Shown: in pieces, positions 35,010 through 45,485 of the stretch | Numbering within the stretch: the stretch's first letter is position 1 | How the letters are laid out: every line of letters begins with the position of its first letter | From: Pedobacter sp. PF22-3 | Lineage (GTDB): Bacteria > Bacteroidota > Bacteroidia > Sphingobacteriales > Sphingobacteriaceae | DNA length: 64,000 nucleotides | NCBI RefSeq assembly: GCF_026239555.1 | Contig: NZ_JAPIVP010000002.1 | Coordinates: 372,001-436,000 of the forward strand | Direction of reading: 5' to 3' | The notes under the pieces: model-generated | Told to the model about the DNA's origin: nothing | Database searches by the model: none | Seen by the model: only the letters and a program-made list of their open reading frames with translations | Made by a program: the position numbers and the translations under genes

Positions 35010-37451
35010 CTAATCATCGTCGTCCTTTTTCTTTTTCTCCAATATCACAAAAGCGCTTCGTTTGGGTGCGGGCATTACCGATTGTTCACCCTTAACCGAT
35101 TTCCATATCACTTCATTTAAATCTAAATCGGGTGCCGAATCTTCTTTGGCAAAGTTAAACAGTTCAGAACGTTTGCTGCTTTCGTTGACGGCAACATTTC
35201 TGGTATCTAAATCAATAATTGGCTGCAATACGGTATAAGGGGTAAAATCTGGTGTAGGCATAAAGCATTCATATAAAGGTATAGCGGCAGCATCATACTG
35301 GCTCATTGGTGGCAAACCCAATATAAGTTCCATTGTTCTTAAAAACCCAGAAGTAGAATACATCGTATGAACAGGTGTATTCCTTTTTACGTAAGGACCA
35401 ACCACATATGCTGGCGAACGGTGCGCATCAACATGATCTGGTCCATTCTGTGCATCATCTTCCAGGATAAAAACAACAGATTCCTTCCAGATTTTGCTGT
35501 GCGATAAATGCTCCAGAATACGGCCAACAGCGAGGTCGTTATCTGCAACTGCAGCCTGTGGTGAGTATTTCCCTTTCTTTTGTCCGCTGGTATGATCGTT
35601 AGAAATTCTTAAAGTGTTAAACTGTGGCACAATACCTGCAACCAATAGCGAATCGAAATCGTGCTGCCAGGCATCTACCCGCACCTGATCTTTAATATCC
35701 ATATCAAAACCTGGCGACGCAGCACACATGTGGCCCTGCAGCGATTTAATATTTGCTTTGCCATAATCGCCAAACTCACCATAACTGCGGTAGCTTACGC
35801 CTGCCCGCTGACAGTAATCCCAGATAAAACCTCCTTTTGGATAGGTAACCGGGCGGCCTCCTTCAAAAGTAGTGCTTCCCCCACGTGCGCCGTAACTGGT
35901 AGGCCAGGTTTTCTCTACCACATCGGTGGCGTAAGCGGCCATACTCCAGTTATGCCCATCGGCACTTACCTCGGCATCTACATAGAAATTATCCAGCAGT
36001 ACAAAGTTTTCAGCAAAAGCATGCTGGTTAGGCGTAATTTTTCTACCAAAAAGCGTTAAGGTAGAATCGCCATTACCTTTTGTTATGTCGCCTAGTACCT
36101 GGTCGTAGGTCCTGTTTTCTTTAATGATATAAAAAACGTGTTTGATGGGCGATTTTTCGCCCTGTTTACGTGGAATAGGATTTCCTGCTTCACCATCGGC
36201 AGTAAGGGTCCGCTTATCCGTAAATGGCGTATTAGCGTACACCTGTTTGGTATATACTTTTAACTGTTCAGGCTTTGGCACATCAATAAAAGACAATGTT
36301 CCTTTAAATAAACCCGCAATATATTGTAGTCTGCTGTTGGCCGTACTGCCCATTTGGTAACCACTGTTATCTACCTTAGATATGGGTTGTGGTCCCTTTG
36401 GGTTAGCCATAGAAGTATTGCCTTTGCCATTGGTAACCAAAATTTTATTACCCAATACCTTAACACTAGTTGGGTACCAACCTACCGGAATAAAACCCTG
36501 ACTTTGGCTTACCCCTGGTTTGCTTACATCAAACACCGCTAAACAATTGTTGTCTGCATTAGCAATGTACAACGTTTTCTCATTGGAACTTAAAGCCAGG
36601 CCATTGGTGGTAGAACCGGTCAATTGTGTAGCATAAAGCGTGGTGGCAATGGTTTCGATTACCCTATTATTTGCCGTATTGATGACCGAAACCGTATTAT
36701 CGTTAGCATTGGCTACATATAGCGTGGTACCCTTTTTATTGAGCAACAGCTCATTTGGATGATCACCGACAGGAATGCGCTGCGAAAGGCTTTCTGATGC
36801 CAGATCGATAACCGCAACTGATTTCCCGCCCCAAAGTGAAACATAAAGCTTACTTTCATCTGCAGCTAAAACACAGCTGTAAGCGATTGCCGGAAGCTGA
36901 ATTTTTTTAAGCACCTGCTTTTCAACAGGATTAACAATATATAAACTGCTATCTTCTTTAGTTACAGTATATAATTTGCTGTTATTTTTATTGACTACAA
37001 TTCCTGCAGGACTGATTTTCCCTTTTGGCCAAACCGGACCAAGTTTAATGGTATCGCTTTTACCCAGTTTATTGTTCTGGATATTAAAATCTAAAATCCA
37101 GTTATCGTTGCCGCCTGAAGCATAAAGGTGTTTTTCGTCTTTACTAAACGCAATTCCGTACCAGGATTTACTCAGCACCTTTTCATTGATAATTTTTTCG
37201 GTTTTGGCATCAATTAGTTGCAGCGATTGTGTGCTCTGTCCGTTATTGGTTATCGCAAGGTACTTACCCGAAGGGCTTAACTGCATGTTTAAAGGCAAAT
37301 CGCCTAGTTGCAGGGAATGCCCCGCCGGACTCAGTTTCCACCCATTGGGCAATAAAATTTGCTGGGTACTTTCGTTTTTTCCAGGCCATTGTGCAAATCC
37401 TTTTTGGATGAACAGGAAACCGAATAATATAAATAGGTATGACTTTTTCAT
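35010..37451 (-). CDS. Secreted YVTN beta-propeller / phosphoesterase (phospholipase C-like) fusion
   Basis: The product has 813 residues with signal peptide (FIQKGFAQ). Residues about 35-400 form a YVTN/YncE-like propeller (KLYVSLWGGKSVAVIDL, TLYVANANDNTVSVINT, TLYIANADNNCLAVFDV). Residues about 435-760 form an alkaline-phosphatase-like phosphoesterase: VFYIIKENRTYDQVLGD, LLDNFYVDAEVSADGHNWS, FILEDDAQNGPDHVDAHRSP. It likely hydrolyses phosphodiesters or phospholipids outside the cytoplasm. It is last in a three-gene operon after a barrel protein and a metallophosphoesterase, pointing to phosphorus scavenging. The acidic end (KKKDDDD) is odd. Confidence 0.85.
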   Translation of the reverse strand: MKKSYLFILFGFLFIQKGFAQWPGKNESTQQILLPNGWKLSPAGHSLQLGDLPLNMQLSPSGKYLAITNNGQSTQSLQLIDAKTEKIINEKVLSKSWYGIAFSKDEKHLYASGGNDNWILDFNIQNNKLGKSDTIKLGPVWPKGKISPAGIVVNKNNSKLYTVTKEDSSLYIVNPVEKQVLKKIQLPAIAYSCVLAADESKLYVSLWGGKSVAVIDLASESLSQRIPVGDHPNELLLNKKGTTLYVANANDNTVSVINTANNRVIETIATTLYATQLTGSTTNGLALSSNEKTLYIANADNNCLAVFDVSKPGVSQSQGFIPVGWYPTSVKVLGNKILVTNGKGNTSMANPKGPQPISKVDNSGYQMGSTANSRLQYIAGLFKGTLSFIDVPKPEQLKVYTKQVYANTPFTDKRTLTADGEAGNPIPRKQGEKSPIKHVFYIIKENRTYDQVLGDITKGNGDSTLTLFGRKITPNQHAFAENFVLLDNFYVDAEVSADGHNWSMAAYATDVVEKTWPTSYGARGGSTTFEGGRPVTYPKGGFIWDYCQRAGVSYRSYGEFGDYGKANIKSLQGHMCAASPGFDMDIKDQVRVDAWQHDFDSLLVAGIVPQFNTLRISNDHTSGQKKGKYSPQAAVADNDLAVGRILEHLSHSKIWKESVVFILEDDAQNGPDHVDAHRSPAYVVGPYVKRNTPVHTMYSTSGFLRTMELILGLPPMSQYDAAAIPLYECFMPTPDFTPYTVLQPIIDLDTRNVAVNESSKRSELFNFAKEDSAPDLDLNEVIWKSVKGEQSVMPAPKRSAFVILEKKKKDDDD

Positions 37452-37474
37452 TTTATTAATTTGAAGAATGCAGA

Positions 37475-38317
37475 CTAGCGATGAAGATTAAAATTAACCA
37501 GGGCCCTGATGGTATAGCCATTGCCGGATGCTACCGAACCGATTTCGCGGATAGCCTCTGATGGGATTACATTACTTCGGGTTGCATAAAAAACAGGTCC
37601 TCCAGAAATAGAGAAAGACAGTTTTGAATGGTTTGGTTCCAGGTTGATTGATGGCCCAACCATTAGCTTTGCACCACCTTCTGCCTCGTCTTTTTCCCAA
37701 AATCCTTCCAAATCTTGCCCCAGCGCTTCAAAGCCTATATATAAAACGTTAGAAACGCGATGTTGATATCCAAAACTGCTAATAAAATCAAGCTTATCTC
37801 TGGTTTTATCAAAAGCTTTTTCGAAACGAAGATTACCCGCCATTCTCCAATTTGACTGATCAAATGAAGCCGTAATCCTGCTGATCGCAGCACCAATGCT
37901 CGACCAATCTCTGCTTAAACCTAAGCCTGCCCCTAACCTAAAACCCGATATGCCATTGCCACCTACCAAATCTCTGATTACTTCAGCCTGTTGCGCAGAT
38001 GTTACGCCTCCTGAATTGGCAAAGCCGATTGCCGCTGTGGCATACAGGGTAAATCTGCTGCCTAAATATCCTTTAACCCCAAACTGTTGCCCCAAACCAT
38101 CGTAACCAAACTGTCCGTTTGTCCTTTCGCCATAACTTCCTGAATAATGAATATTCCAACGGGGATTTTCTGCAGTTAAGGTATTCAACGAAAACAGAAA
38201 GGGCTGCGCGGCATCAGTTCCTGTTTTAATTTCTGACTTGGTTTCGCTTATTTTCTGTGCGGCACAATTTAAAACCACACCGGCAAAAACAAGCATCAAA
38301 AATATCTTTTTCATCAC
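37475..38317 (-). CDS. Outer-membrane beta-barrel-like protein of unknown function
   Basis: The product has 280 residues with signal peptide (VVLNCAAQ). Alternating strand patterns with aromatic ends (NIHYSGSYGERTNGQFGYDG, SRFTLYATAAIGFANSG, LDFISSFGYQHRVSNVLYIG, SKLSFSISGGPVFYATRSN, TIRALVNFNLHR) suggest a 10-12-stranded barrel. No family name is recognised. It stands between two phosphoesterase genes with gaps of 23 and 13 bp, so it may be the porin for their substrate or product. Confidence 0.6.
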   Translation of the reverse strand: MMKKIFLMLVFAGVVLNCAAQKISETKSEIKTGTDAAQPFLFSLNTLTAENPRWNIHYSGSYGERTNGQFGYDGLGQQFGVKGYLGSRFTLYATAAIGFANSGGVTSAQQAEVIRDLVGGNGISGFRLGAGLGLSRDWSSIGAAISRITASFDQSNWRMAGNLRFEKAFDKTRDKLDFISSFGYQHRVSNVLYIGFEALGQDLEGFWEKDEAEGGAKLMVGPSINLEPNHSKLSFSISGGPVFYATRSNVIPSEAIREIGSVASGNGYTIRALVNFNLHR

Positions 38318-38330
38318 TATTGTTTATTGG

Positions 38331-39176
38331 TTAAAATTTGGTTTCATTTAATAATGGCGATCCGCTGGCATTTACCTGATAAGTCTGGATCTTATCATTT
38401 TCATCAACCTCCACTATCCGGTAACCTTTATAGGCTGTGCCCCAGTTTCCACCAATGTGTGCATCGAAAAAATGAGGCAGTTTATCGGTATAAAAAACTG
38501 CATCGAGGCTGTGGTCGTGCCCATGGAATACCGCTTTTACATTAGCATAGCTATGCAGCAGTTTAATGGTGTCCGGACAGTCTACAAAAGGGCTTTCGGG
38601 CACCCAAAAATGTGGTGGAATATGCAATACCACGAAAACAGTTTTTAGGTTTTTGAATTTATCTAATTCTTGTTTTAAAAAATCGTTATTCGGGCACAAA
38701 TAAGTTCCTTTGGTATCAGAAGTATTGGCCAAAACAAAACCTACTCCATTTTTTTCAAAAGAAAAATTGTCCTCGTAACCAAAAACAGATTGCCAGATTT
38801 TGGCATCAGCATGATCATGGTTACCTGGAATGGCGTAAAAAGGCACTTTAAGTTTATCGTAATAATCCTTTTTCACTTCGGGCAACAAATCAGGACGATC
38901 ATGTACCAGATCGCCATTGATGATGACAAAGTTCAGCGGGTTTTTATCATGTGCTTCGTTCAGCCACCTTACGATATTCTCGTGGTTTAGTTTATATTCC
39001 GTACCTGGCTGGCCATAGTGACCATCGGATGCGATGGCAAAACGCAATCTGGGTGCTTTACCAGATTTAGCAGAAACAGGATGTTTTTCATTGGCAAATG
39101 AGGATAAAACCGGCGAAATACTGGCCGCAACAGCAGCAGCCAAACTATTTTTCAGAAAAAATCGTCTGTTAGACAT
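38331..39176 (-). CDS. Secreted calcineurin-like metallophosphoesterase
   Basis: The product has 281 residues. It starts MSNRRFFLKNSLAAAVAASI, a twin-arginine signal (RRFFLK), so it may be exported folded by Tat. Metal-binding motifs: ASDGHYGQ (D and H), INGDLVHDR (GDxVxD), PGNHDHAD (GNHD), LHIPPH and FHGHDHSLD (GHxH). It likely cleaves phosphomonoesters or diesters in the periplasm. First gene of the operon with the barrel protein and the phosphoesterase fusion. Confidence 0.9.
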   Translation of the reverse strand: MSNRRFFLKNSLAAAVAASISPVLSSFANEKHPVSAKSGKAPRLRFAIASDGHYGQPGTEYKLNHENIVRWLNEAHDKNPLNFVIINGDLVHDRPDLLPEVKKDYYDKLKVPFYAIPGNHDHADAKIWQSVFGYEDNFSFEKNGVGFVLANTSDTKGTYLCPNNDFLKQELDKFKNLKTVFVVLHIPPHFWVPESPFVDCPDTIKLLHSYANVKAVFHGHDHSLDAVFYTDKLPHFFDAHIGGNWGTAYKGYRIVEVDENDKIQTYQVNASGSPLLNETKF

Positions 39177-39372
39177 AAGGATAAAAAATGTTTTGTATCA
39201 AAGTCCAATATTAGGACGACCAAGCTTCTTAAACATAAATTTTATGTTATCATTAGGTTAACAGAACCTTACATGTGTATCAATTTTATAACAAAAAAGA
39301 TCGGAAACAGCTATGCAAGGCATAATGTTTCGACTGATAAAACAATTTACCACTTGCAGGGATTATTCTATT

Positions 39373-39813
39373 ATGAAAGTACTTAAATCGTTACTCGCTG
39401 GCTTTGCAGGTGCTGCAGCCTTGAATATATTGCATGAAAGCGTTAGGCGGCTTGATCCTGATGCACCCAGGATTGATCTTTTAGGCAAACAAGCCTTATC
39501 CAAATCGATGAACCGTTTAAACCTTGAAGCTCCTGTCGGAAACAATCTTTATCTGGCCACCCTGGCCGGTGACATCATAAGCAACGGTTTATATTATAGT
39601 GCTATTGGTGCTGGAGACAGCAAAAACATTTATTTGAAAGGTGCAATCGCCGGTGTTACCGCTGGTTTGGGCGCAATAAACATCCCTGATCAAATTGGAT
39701 TAGATGATACTCCTGTCACTAAAACGGATAAAACAAAAATATTAACAGTAGCCTGGTATGTAATCGGTGGACTGGTAACGGCAGCGGTTTTTAACCGCTT
39801 AAAAAAGGCTTAG
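39373..39813 (+). CDS. Small membrane-associated protein of unknown function
   Basis: The product has 146 residues from ATG 39373 (MKVLKSLLAGFAGAAALNIL); an earlier ATG at 39313 adds a non-hydrophobic extension and is less likely. Hydrophobic segments lie near 5-20, 55-75, 85-105 and 120-140. It contains HESVRRLDPDAPRIDLLGKQ. No family is recognised. It precedes the M23 lipoprotein gene by 4 bp, so it may be an accessory of a cell-wall hydrolase. Confidence 0.65.
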   Translation: MKVLKSLLAGFAGAAALNILHESVRRLDPDAPRIDLLGKQALSKSMNRLNLEAPVGNNLYLATLAGDIISNGLYYSAIGAGDSKNIYLKGAIAGVTAGLGAINIPDQIGLDDTPVTKTDKTKILTVAWYVIGGLVTAAVFNRLKKA

Positions 39814-39817
39814 CACA

Positions 39818-41140
39818 ATGAAAACTTACCGATTCTGGTGGTGGCTTTTTTCCATTGCTTTTGCAACGGTCATACTTTCCTGCAAAACAGGATCCGTTAA
39901 TCTGTTCAAGGCCGCTACTCCACATGAGCAATATCAAAAAAAATTAGTGAATGTTGGCCTGGATAAAACGGCAATGGGTGCAGCATGGTTAAATGCCGCT
40001 GTTATGAGTACTCAAAAAGCATTAAACATTAATATCCCCTATACAGAAAACGGTTATTTTGCTGCGGATAAAGTTCCGGCGACCGCTTATAAATTTAAGG
40101 CAACCAAAGGACAAAAATTGAATATTAAGCTAAACAAAACACCTTCGGGTGCTGCCTTGATTTATATTGACGTTTGGTATAGCACAGATCAAAGCCAAAA
40201 ACTTATTGCCTCTGCAGATACTTTAAATAATCCGATTGTTTTCGATATTGATGAAACGGGCACCTATCTGATCAGGCTGCAACCAGAACTGTTGCAGAAT
40301 GTATCATATGAATTAGAAATTACCGCTGGCCCATCTCTTGCTTTTCCTATTAAATCAAAAAACACCAACAGTATAAAAAGCTATTGGGGAGATGGCAGGG
40401 ATAATGATGCGAGAAAACATGAAGGTGTAGACATTTTCGGCAATTTCAGAACGCCTGTTCTGGCAATTTCGGAAGGAACGGTAACACGTGTAAACGAAAA
40501 TAACCTGGGTGGAAAAGTGGTCTGGATGCGCCCGAAAGACAAAGATTACACATTATATTATGCCCATTTGGATAAACAGATCGCAGTGGAAGGACAGGAA
40601 GTAAAAATTGGCGATACTTTAGGACTTATGGGAAATACCGGCAATGCCCGCAATACGCCTACCCATTTACACTTTGGTATTTATACTTTTAATGGTGCGG
40701 TAAACCCGCTGCCTTTTATAGATCCTGTAAACAAAACTCCAGCTGCCATTACCGCTTCAGGCGCTAAGTTAAATAAAACCTTAAGGACCACATCTGCCGT
40801 TAAAATGTTCTCTTCACCACAAGGTAAAGCAACTGTTTTGGCTACACTTAACAAAGGAACAATTGTACAGGCAAATGCTGCGACAGGAAATTATTACAAG
40901 GCAGAACTGCCAGATGGAAGCACTGGTTTCATTCAAAGCAACAGCCTTGTAGAAATTGCTGAGCCTTTAAAAAAGCTTAAAATAAATTTACTTCAGCAAA
41001 ATGTATACGATAAACCCGATAGTTTAGCCGCGGTTAAAACAACTTTAAAAGAAGGACAAACCGTAAACCTTCTGGGTACTTTTGGCGATTATCAACTCAT
41101 CAGCAGCGCTGGTACAGAAACAGGATGGATTATAAAATAG
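39818..41140 (+). CDS. M23 family metallopeptidase lipoprotein with C-terminal SH3-like domains
   Basis: The product has 440 residues with lipobox ATVILSCKT. The N-terminal region (about 30-180) is a beta-rich unknown domain. The M23/LytM domain (about 190-305) has HEGVDIFGNF (H-x3-D) and HLHFGIYTF (HxH), plus YYAHLD, as in active lysostaphin-type endopeptidases that cut peptidoglycan cross-bridges. Two SH3-like modules follow (about 320-440: VKMFSSPQGKATVLATLNKG, VYDKPDSLAAVKTTLKEGQ). It acts in the periplasm on cell wall and is coexpressed with the small membrane protein upstream. Confidence 0.9.
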   Translation: MKTYRFWWWLFSIAFATVILSCKTGSVNLFKAATPHEQYQKKLVNVGLDKTAMGAAWLNAAVMSTQKALNINIPYTENGYFAADKVPATAYKFKATKGQKLNIKLNKTPSGAALIYIDVWYSTDQSQKLIASADTLNNPIVFDIDETGTYLIRLQPELLQNVSYELEITAGPSLAFPIKSKNTNSIKSYWGDGRDNDARKHEGVDIFGNFRTPVLAISEGTVTRVNENNLGGKVVWMRPKDKDYTLYYAHLDKQIAVEGQEVKIGDTLGLMGNTGNARNTPTHLHFGIYTFNGAVNPLPFIDPVNKTPAAITASGAKLNKTLRTTSAVKMFSSPQGKATVLATLNKGTIVQANAATGNYYKAELPDGSTGFIQSNSLVEIAEPLKKLKINLLQQNVYDKPDSLAAVKTTLKEGQTVNLLGTFGDYQLISSAGTETGWIIK

Positions 41141-41750
41141 TAATCAACTGTTTATTCCCCGGTTTGTGTACTCAAAGAAATGAAAATAACAGTTTCGTGG
41201 TGAAAAAAAATATTAAAGCGGCTAAAAACAAAGAACTTATGGAAACACAGACCTTGAATTAGTCTTCGACGAGCTATCATCGACAGATTAAAAGAGTGGT
41301 CGTCTTTCCCGCGCAGGCGGGAATCTTAAAGCGCTTGCATTACGATTCCCAATCAAGTTGGGAATGACGAACCGCCAAAACCTGTCATCAATACTCCTAT
41401 GTATTTGAAAAATTCTAACCTCTATCATTGACAGATTCCAATAGAATGGTCCTCATCTCCAGAGCAACGCGAAGTGGAGAGATCTATCGAAATGACGATA
41501 CTTCGATAAGATTTACCTTTCAAACTGACAACCTTATTCTACACCATAAACCAATCATATTAATTCTGTGCTTTCCGTGATTCCGTGGCAAAAAAAAGAA
41601 CTATGGAAAATTCAAACCAAATCGCACGTGAGAATACAGGCATATTCCTTGGCCTCTGTTCCCAGAGAACAAAACAATAGTTTCGTAATGAAAAAATTCG
41701 TTAAAATGGCTAAAACAAAAGACCTGTTGGAAACAGATCTTGGATTAGAT
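41141..41750. other. Repeat-rich gap with two related peptide-coding stretches
   Basis: From left: a stretch at 41163-41262 encoding GLCTQRNENNSFVVKKNIKA and ending METQTLN-stop; a palindromic element at 41298-41372 (GTCTTTCCCGCGCAGGCGGG ... CAAGTTGGGAATGACG); another half element near 41447-41503; the heptamer-phased word run TTTCCGTGATTCCGTGG at 41572-41588; and a second copy of the peptide stretch at 41603-41756. The last copy splits into two frames after a 2-base loss relative to the first. Confidence 0.6.
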
Positions 41751-41756
41751 TTATAG
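41603..41756 (+). other. Two short consecutive frames related to the sequence at 41163-41262
   Basis: ATG 41603 to TAG 41680 gives 25 residues starting MENSNQIARENTGIF and ending LGLCSQRTKQ. ATG 41688 to TAG 41756 gives 22 residues, MKKFVKMAKTKDLLETDLGL then DL. The first copy joins the equivalent peptides in one frame (GLCTQR-NENNSFVVKK-NIKAAKNKELMET). Either tiny proteins or debris of a duplicated gene end. The 3' end overlaps the convergent LysE-family gene by 6 bp. Confidence 0.3.
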
Positions 41757-42404
41757 AATAACGATTACCTGCTTTACAACCAGATAGGCTGCCAATACAA
41801 ATAGAAATATCGCAATCGATTTATTGATGATCAGGCTGCTTAGCGCAAATTTTTCCTGAATGTAAGTTGCAAAATGCGCATATACATAAAGTGCCAGAGA
41901 AGAGCCTACACCCGAGCCTAAACTAAATATAACCAGTGAAAGGTAATCAGTTTGAATCCATTGGTGTAGAATTACATAATTTCCAAAAAACAACCAGAAT
42001 GGAATCTGAACAGGGTTTAAAACGCCCAGAATTAATCCGTATAAAACACTTCCGCTACGTTTATCCTCTTTTTTATTGCTCGTTTTAGGTACTTTCTTTC
42101 GGTTTCTCCAGGTAATGGTGCCCATCACCAGAAACATCACAATCATAAAACAATCTACCAAAGTGCTCAGCCGCACCTCGCTCACAGCCTCATTCGGGTT
42201 GATATCACTCATCGCCCATCTGGCAAAGCGCATCATACCGAAAGTAAAAAACACTTCTACACAGGAGAAGGATAGAATAAAATACCAAACCTGCCGCATG
42301 CCCTTATTAATAGCAAGCTGCGCAACAGTAAGATTAATGTTGCCCGGAGGGATATAACCCATGGCATTGAGAATGATGCCGATGAAAAACGTTAGAAAAA
42401 GCAT
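41751..42404 (-). CDS. LysE/RhtB family exporter
   Basis: The product has 217 residues with six hydrophobic helices. The first has GYIPPGNINLTVAQLAINKG, matching the LysE signature with PGP replaced by PPGN. GLILGVLNPVQIPFW matches the second repeat. The family exports amino acids and related compounds across the inner membrane. It follows uvrA by 8 bp and is likely cotranscribed, a pairing with no obvious metabolic logic. The substrate is not predictable. Confidence 0.8.
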   Translation of the reverse strand: MLFLTFFIGIILNAMGYIPPGNINLTVAQLAINKGMRQVWYFILSFSCVEVFFTFGMMRFARWAMSDINPNEAVSEVRLSTLVDCFMIVMFLVMGTITWRNRKKVPKTSNKKEDKRSGSVLYGLILGVLNPVQIPFWLFFGNYVILHQWIQTDYLSLVIFSLGSGVGSSLALYVYAHFATYIQEKFALSSLIINKSIAIFLFVLAAYLVVKQVIVIL

Positions 42405-42412
42405 TGCCGAAA

Positions 42413-45226
42413 TTATGGATTTAAATTTAAATGCGTGGCCAAATATTTCCCCGTGTAAGAATTTTCCACTTTAACCAATTCTTCAGGCACTCCTTCAAAT
42501 ACCACATTACCACCTCCATCTCCACCTTCTGGACCAATATCAATCACCCAATCGGCACATTTAATCATATCCATATTATGTTCAATAACCAAAATGGTAT
42601 TGCCTTGCTCAATAAGTGTATTTAATGCTTTTAAGAGTTTTTTAATATCATGAAAGTGCAAACCAGTGGTCGGCTCATCAAAAATAAATACCGTTTTATT
42701 GGCATTATTGCCTTTGATAAGGAATGAAGCCAGTTTGATCCGCTGCGCCTCACCGCCAGATAAGGTATTAGATGATTGACCCAAATGCACATAACCCAAG
42801 CCCACATCAACCAATGGATTTAATTTATTCAGGATCTTTTGTTCGTCTTTAAAGAAATCAACCGCCTCATCAATGGTCATATCCAAAATCTCGGAAACAT
42901 TTTTCTCCTTATAAGTGATATCTAACACCTGTTGTTTAAATCGTTTGCCATTACAAGCTTCGCAAGGAAGGTAAATATCGGCCATAAACTGCATTTCGAT
43001 TTTCACCTCACCCTCACCCTGACAAACATCACAACGGCCACCTTCTACGTTAAATGAGAAAGCAGCAGGTTTAAGTCCGGCAGCTTTTGCAGCGGCTAAG
43101 CCCGAAAAAAGTGCGCGGATATCATCCCAGGCTTTAACATAAGTGACCGGATTTGAACGGCTTGAACGGCCAATCGGATTCTGATCAACCATTTCTACGG
43201 CACTTACCAGGTCGTAGTTACCGAAAATACCATCGTAAGTACCTGTTTGTTCACCGGCATAGTTTCCGATGGCTTTTTGTAAAGCCGGATATAAAATCTT
43301 TTTAACCAAACTGGTTTTACCTGATCCCGAAACACCACTTACCGCAGTAAAAATACCTAGCGGAAATTTTACATCGATATTCTGCAAGTTATTTTCCCTT
43401 GCGCCTTTAATCAGGATGTGGTCTTTCCACTTACGGCGTTTCTCCGGAATGGCGATTTTTTCCTGTCCGGATAGGTAACGTCCTGTTAAGCTATTTTTAT
43501 CTTTTAAAATCTCCTCGTAGTTACCACTGAAAACCAGGTTACCACCATGGGTACCTGCCTCCGGACCAATATCAATAATGTGATCCGCTGCACGCATCAT
43601 TTCTTCTTCGTGCTCCACCACTATAACAGTATTGCCAACATTACGTAGTGAAATCAGCACTTCAATCAGTTTATTCGTATCTCTTGGGTGCAAACCGATG
43701 CTCGGTTCGTCTAAAACGTAAATAGACCCCACCAAACTACTTCCCAATGAAGTTGCCAGGTTAATCCTTTGCGATTCTCCTCCAGATAAAGTATTCGATA
43801 AACGGTTTAACGTAAGGTAACCCAAACCAACATTGTTTAGATACAGGAAACGGTTATCTATCTCTGCCAGCAAACGTTTGGCAATTTTAGTGTCGTTTAC
43901 ACTCAACTTTAATTCGTTAAAGAAAACCAATGCTTTAGATAGCGGCATCAGCACCACGTCGATAATTGATTTTTCGGCAATTTTAACGTATGATGCATCT
44001 TTACGCAAACGCGATCCTTTACAATCAGGACAAGTAGTTTTACCGCGGTAACGCGATAACATTACGCGGTACTGGATTTTATAAGTCTGCTCTTCCAATT
44101 CCTTGAAAAAAGCATCTAAACCAGCAAAATATTTATTGCCTGTCCAAAGTAGCTGCTGCTCTTTTTCGGTAAGCGCACTATATGAACGGTGAATAGGAAA
44201 ATCGAATTTCGGAGCAGCTTTAATAAAGTTTTGCAACCAAACGTTCATTTTTTCGCCACGCCATGGGGCAATGGCATTATCATAAATACTTTTGCTCTTA
44301 TCAGGAATCACAAGATCTTCATCAATGCCGATTACGTTTCCATAACCTTCACAGCGTTTACAGGCGCCATAAGGGTTATTAAAAGAGAAAAAGTTTGGCG
44401 TAGGTTCTTCAAATTTGATTCCATCCAGTTCAAAACGATCGCTAAAATGTTTAGTGGTACCTTGTGCCTCCACATAACAATCACCTTTACCTTCAAAAAA
44501 AGCGGTCTGTGCCGAATCAGCCAGTCTGCTTAAAGTTTCTTCTTCCTGGTTGGTTACAATCCGATCAATCAGGATCTGAACGGTTTTATCGTCAGTTAGT
44601 TCCGCATCTTTAAAATCAGCATCATCTAAAATAGCCTCTATCTTTTCTATCTTATTATGGATCAGTACACGTAAAAATCCTTTCTGTAATAAAATAGCCA
44701 GTTCCTCCTTAATCGTACGGTTGTTATGCGGATACAAGGGACAAAAAATGGTTACCGTCGTATCTTCAGGCATGGCATTAACATAATCTACCACCGTGCT
44801 TACCGAATCCTTTCTCACTTCTTTGCCCGAAACAGGCGAAATGGTTTTCCCTATGCGTGAGAAAAGCAGTTTCAGGTAATCGTAAATTTCAGTAGAGGTA
44901 CCAACGGTAGAACGCGGGTTGGAAGTAATCACCTTTTGTTCAATGGCAATTGCTGGGGCAATACCTTTAATATAATCAACATCGGGTTTATTCATCCGGC
45001 CCATAAACTGGCGGGCGTATGATGATAAACTTTCTACGTATCGGCGTTGTCCTTCTGCATATAATGTATCAAATGCAAGCGACGATTTACCCGAACCAGA
45101 CATGCCCGTTACCACCACAAGTTTATTTTTTGGAATAGCAACATCGATGTTTTTTAGGTTGTGCACCCGGGCACCTTTTATGATAATATTTTTATGCGGA
45201 TCTTTTTCGGCCTCTTTTTTGCTCAT
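42413..45226 (-). CDS. uvrA: UvrABC excinuclease subunit A
   Basis: The product has 937 residues, full length. Two ABC ATPase modules are visible: Walker [21 protein letters not shown] (about 40) and [19 protein letters not shown] (about 640); signature [12 protein letters not shown] and [12 protein letters not shown]; Walker [11 protein letters not shown] and [10 protein letters not shown]. Zinc-binding cysteines occur in [17 protein letters not shown] and [13 protein letters not shown]...CEACNG. It recognises DNA damage with UvrB in nucleotide excision repair. No GCTAA-N5-TTAGC motif is seen upstream, unlike recA. Confidence 0.99.
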   Translation of the reverse strand: MSKKEAEKDPHKNIIIKGARVHNLKNIDVAIPKNKLVVVTGMSGSGKSSLAFDTLYAEGQRRYVESLSSYARQFMGRMNKPDVDYIKGIAPAIAIEQKVITSNPRSTVGTSTEIYDYLKLLFSRIGKTISPVSGKEVRKDSVSTVVDYVNAMPEDTTVTIFCPLYPHNNRTIKEELAILLQKGFLRVLIHNKIEKIEAILDDADFKDAELTDDKTVQILIDRIVTNQEEETLSRLADSAQTAFFEGKGDCYVEAQGTTKHFSDRFELDGIKFEEPTPNFFSFNNPYGACKRCEGYGNVIGIDEDLVIPDKSKSIYDNAIAPWRGEKMNVWLQNFIKAAPKFDFPIHRSYSALTEKEQQLLWTGNKYFAGLDAFFKELEEQTYKIQYRVMLSRYRGKTTCPDCKGSRLRKDASYVKIAEKSIIDVVLMPLSKALVFFNELKLSVNDTKIAKRLLAEIDNRFLYLNNVGLGYLTLNRLSNTLSGGESQRINLATSLGSSLVGSIYVLDEPSIGLHPRDTNKLIEVLISLRNVGNTVIVVEHEEEMMRAADHIIDIGPEAGTHGGNLVFSGNYEEILKDKNSLTGRYLSGQEKIAIPEKRRKWKDHILIKGARENNLQNIDVKFPLGIFTAVSGVSGSGKTSLVKKILYPALQKAIGNYAGEQTGTYDGIFGNYDLVSAVEMVDQNPIGRSSRSNPVTYVKAWDDIRALFSGLAAAKAAGLKPAAFSFNVEGGRCDVCQGEGEVKIEMQFMADIYLPCEACNGKRFKQQVLDITYKEKNVSEILDMTIDEAVDFFKDEQKILNKLNPLVDVGLGYVHLGQSSNTLSGGEAQRIKLASFLIKGNNANKTVFIFDEPTTGLHFHDIKKLLKALNTLIEQGNTILVIEHNMDMIKCADWVIDIGPEGGDGGGNVVFEGVPEELVKVENSYTGKYLATHLNLNP

Positions 45227-45485
45227 GTATGGTAACGAATATAAATATATAACCCCAGAATGTGGTTAGGGTTTTTAGAAGATGCAAAAATAGGGTACTA
45301 AGACGGTTAATTTTTTTTTTAACATTATATTTTTTGTTTTTGATAAAAAAATAACTTTCTTTGGACATTAACAACCTCAAAACCAAACTAACACATTTCA
45401 AAAAACATAGGAGATAAGCTATAGAAATTAAACATCTACAAATTAATTTTTAGCAAATAGTACGGGATTTAGTGTAGGTAAACCT

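Noticed and set aside
45192..45401. 69-codon minus-strand frame upstream of uvrA
   Set aside because: It overlaps the uvrA start in another frame and is Lys/Phe-rich from AT-rich promoter DNA.
45447..45451. SOS-type operator upstream of the sigma factor or uvrA
   Set aside because: Only a single TTAGC half-site is present; no inverted partner at the required spacing.
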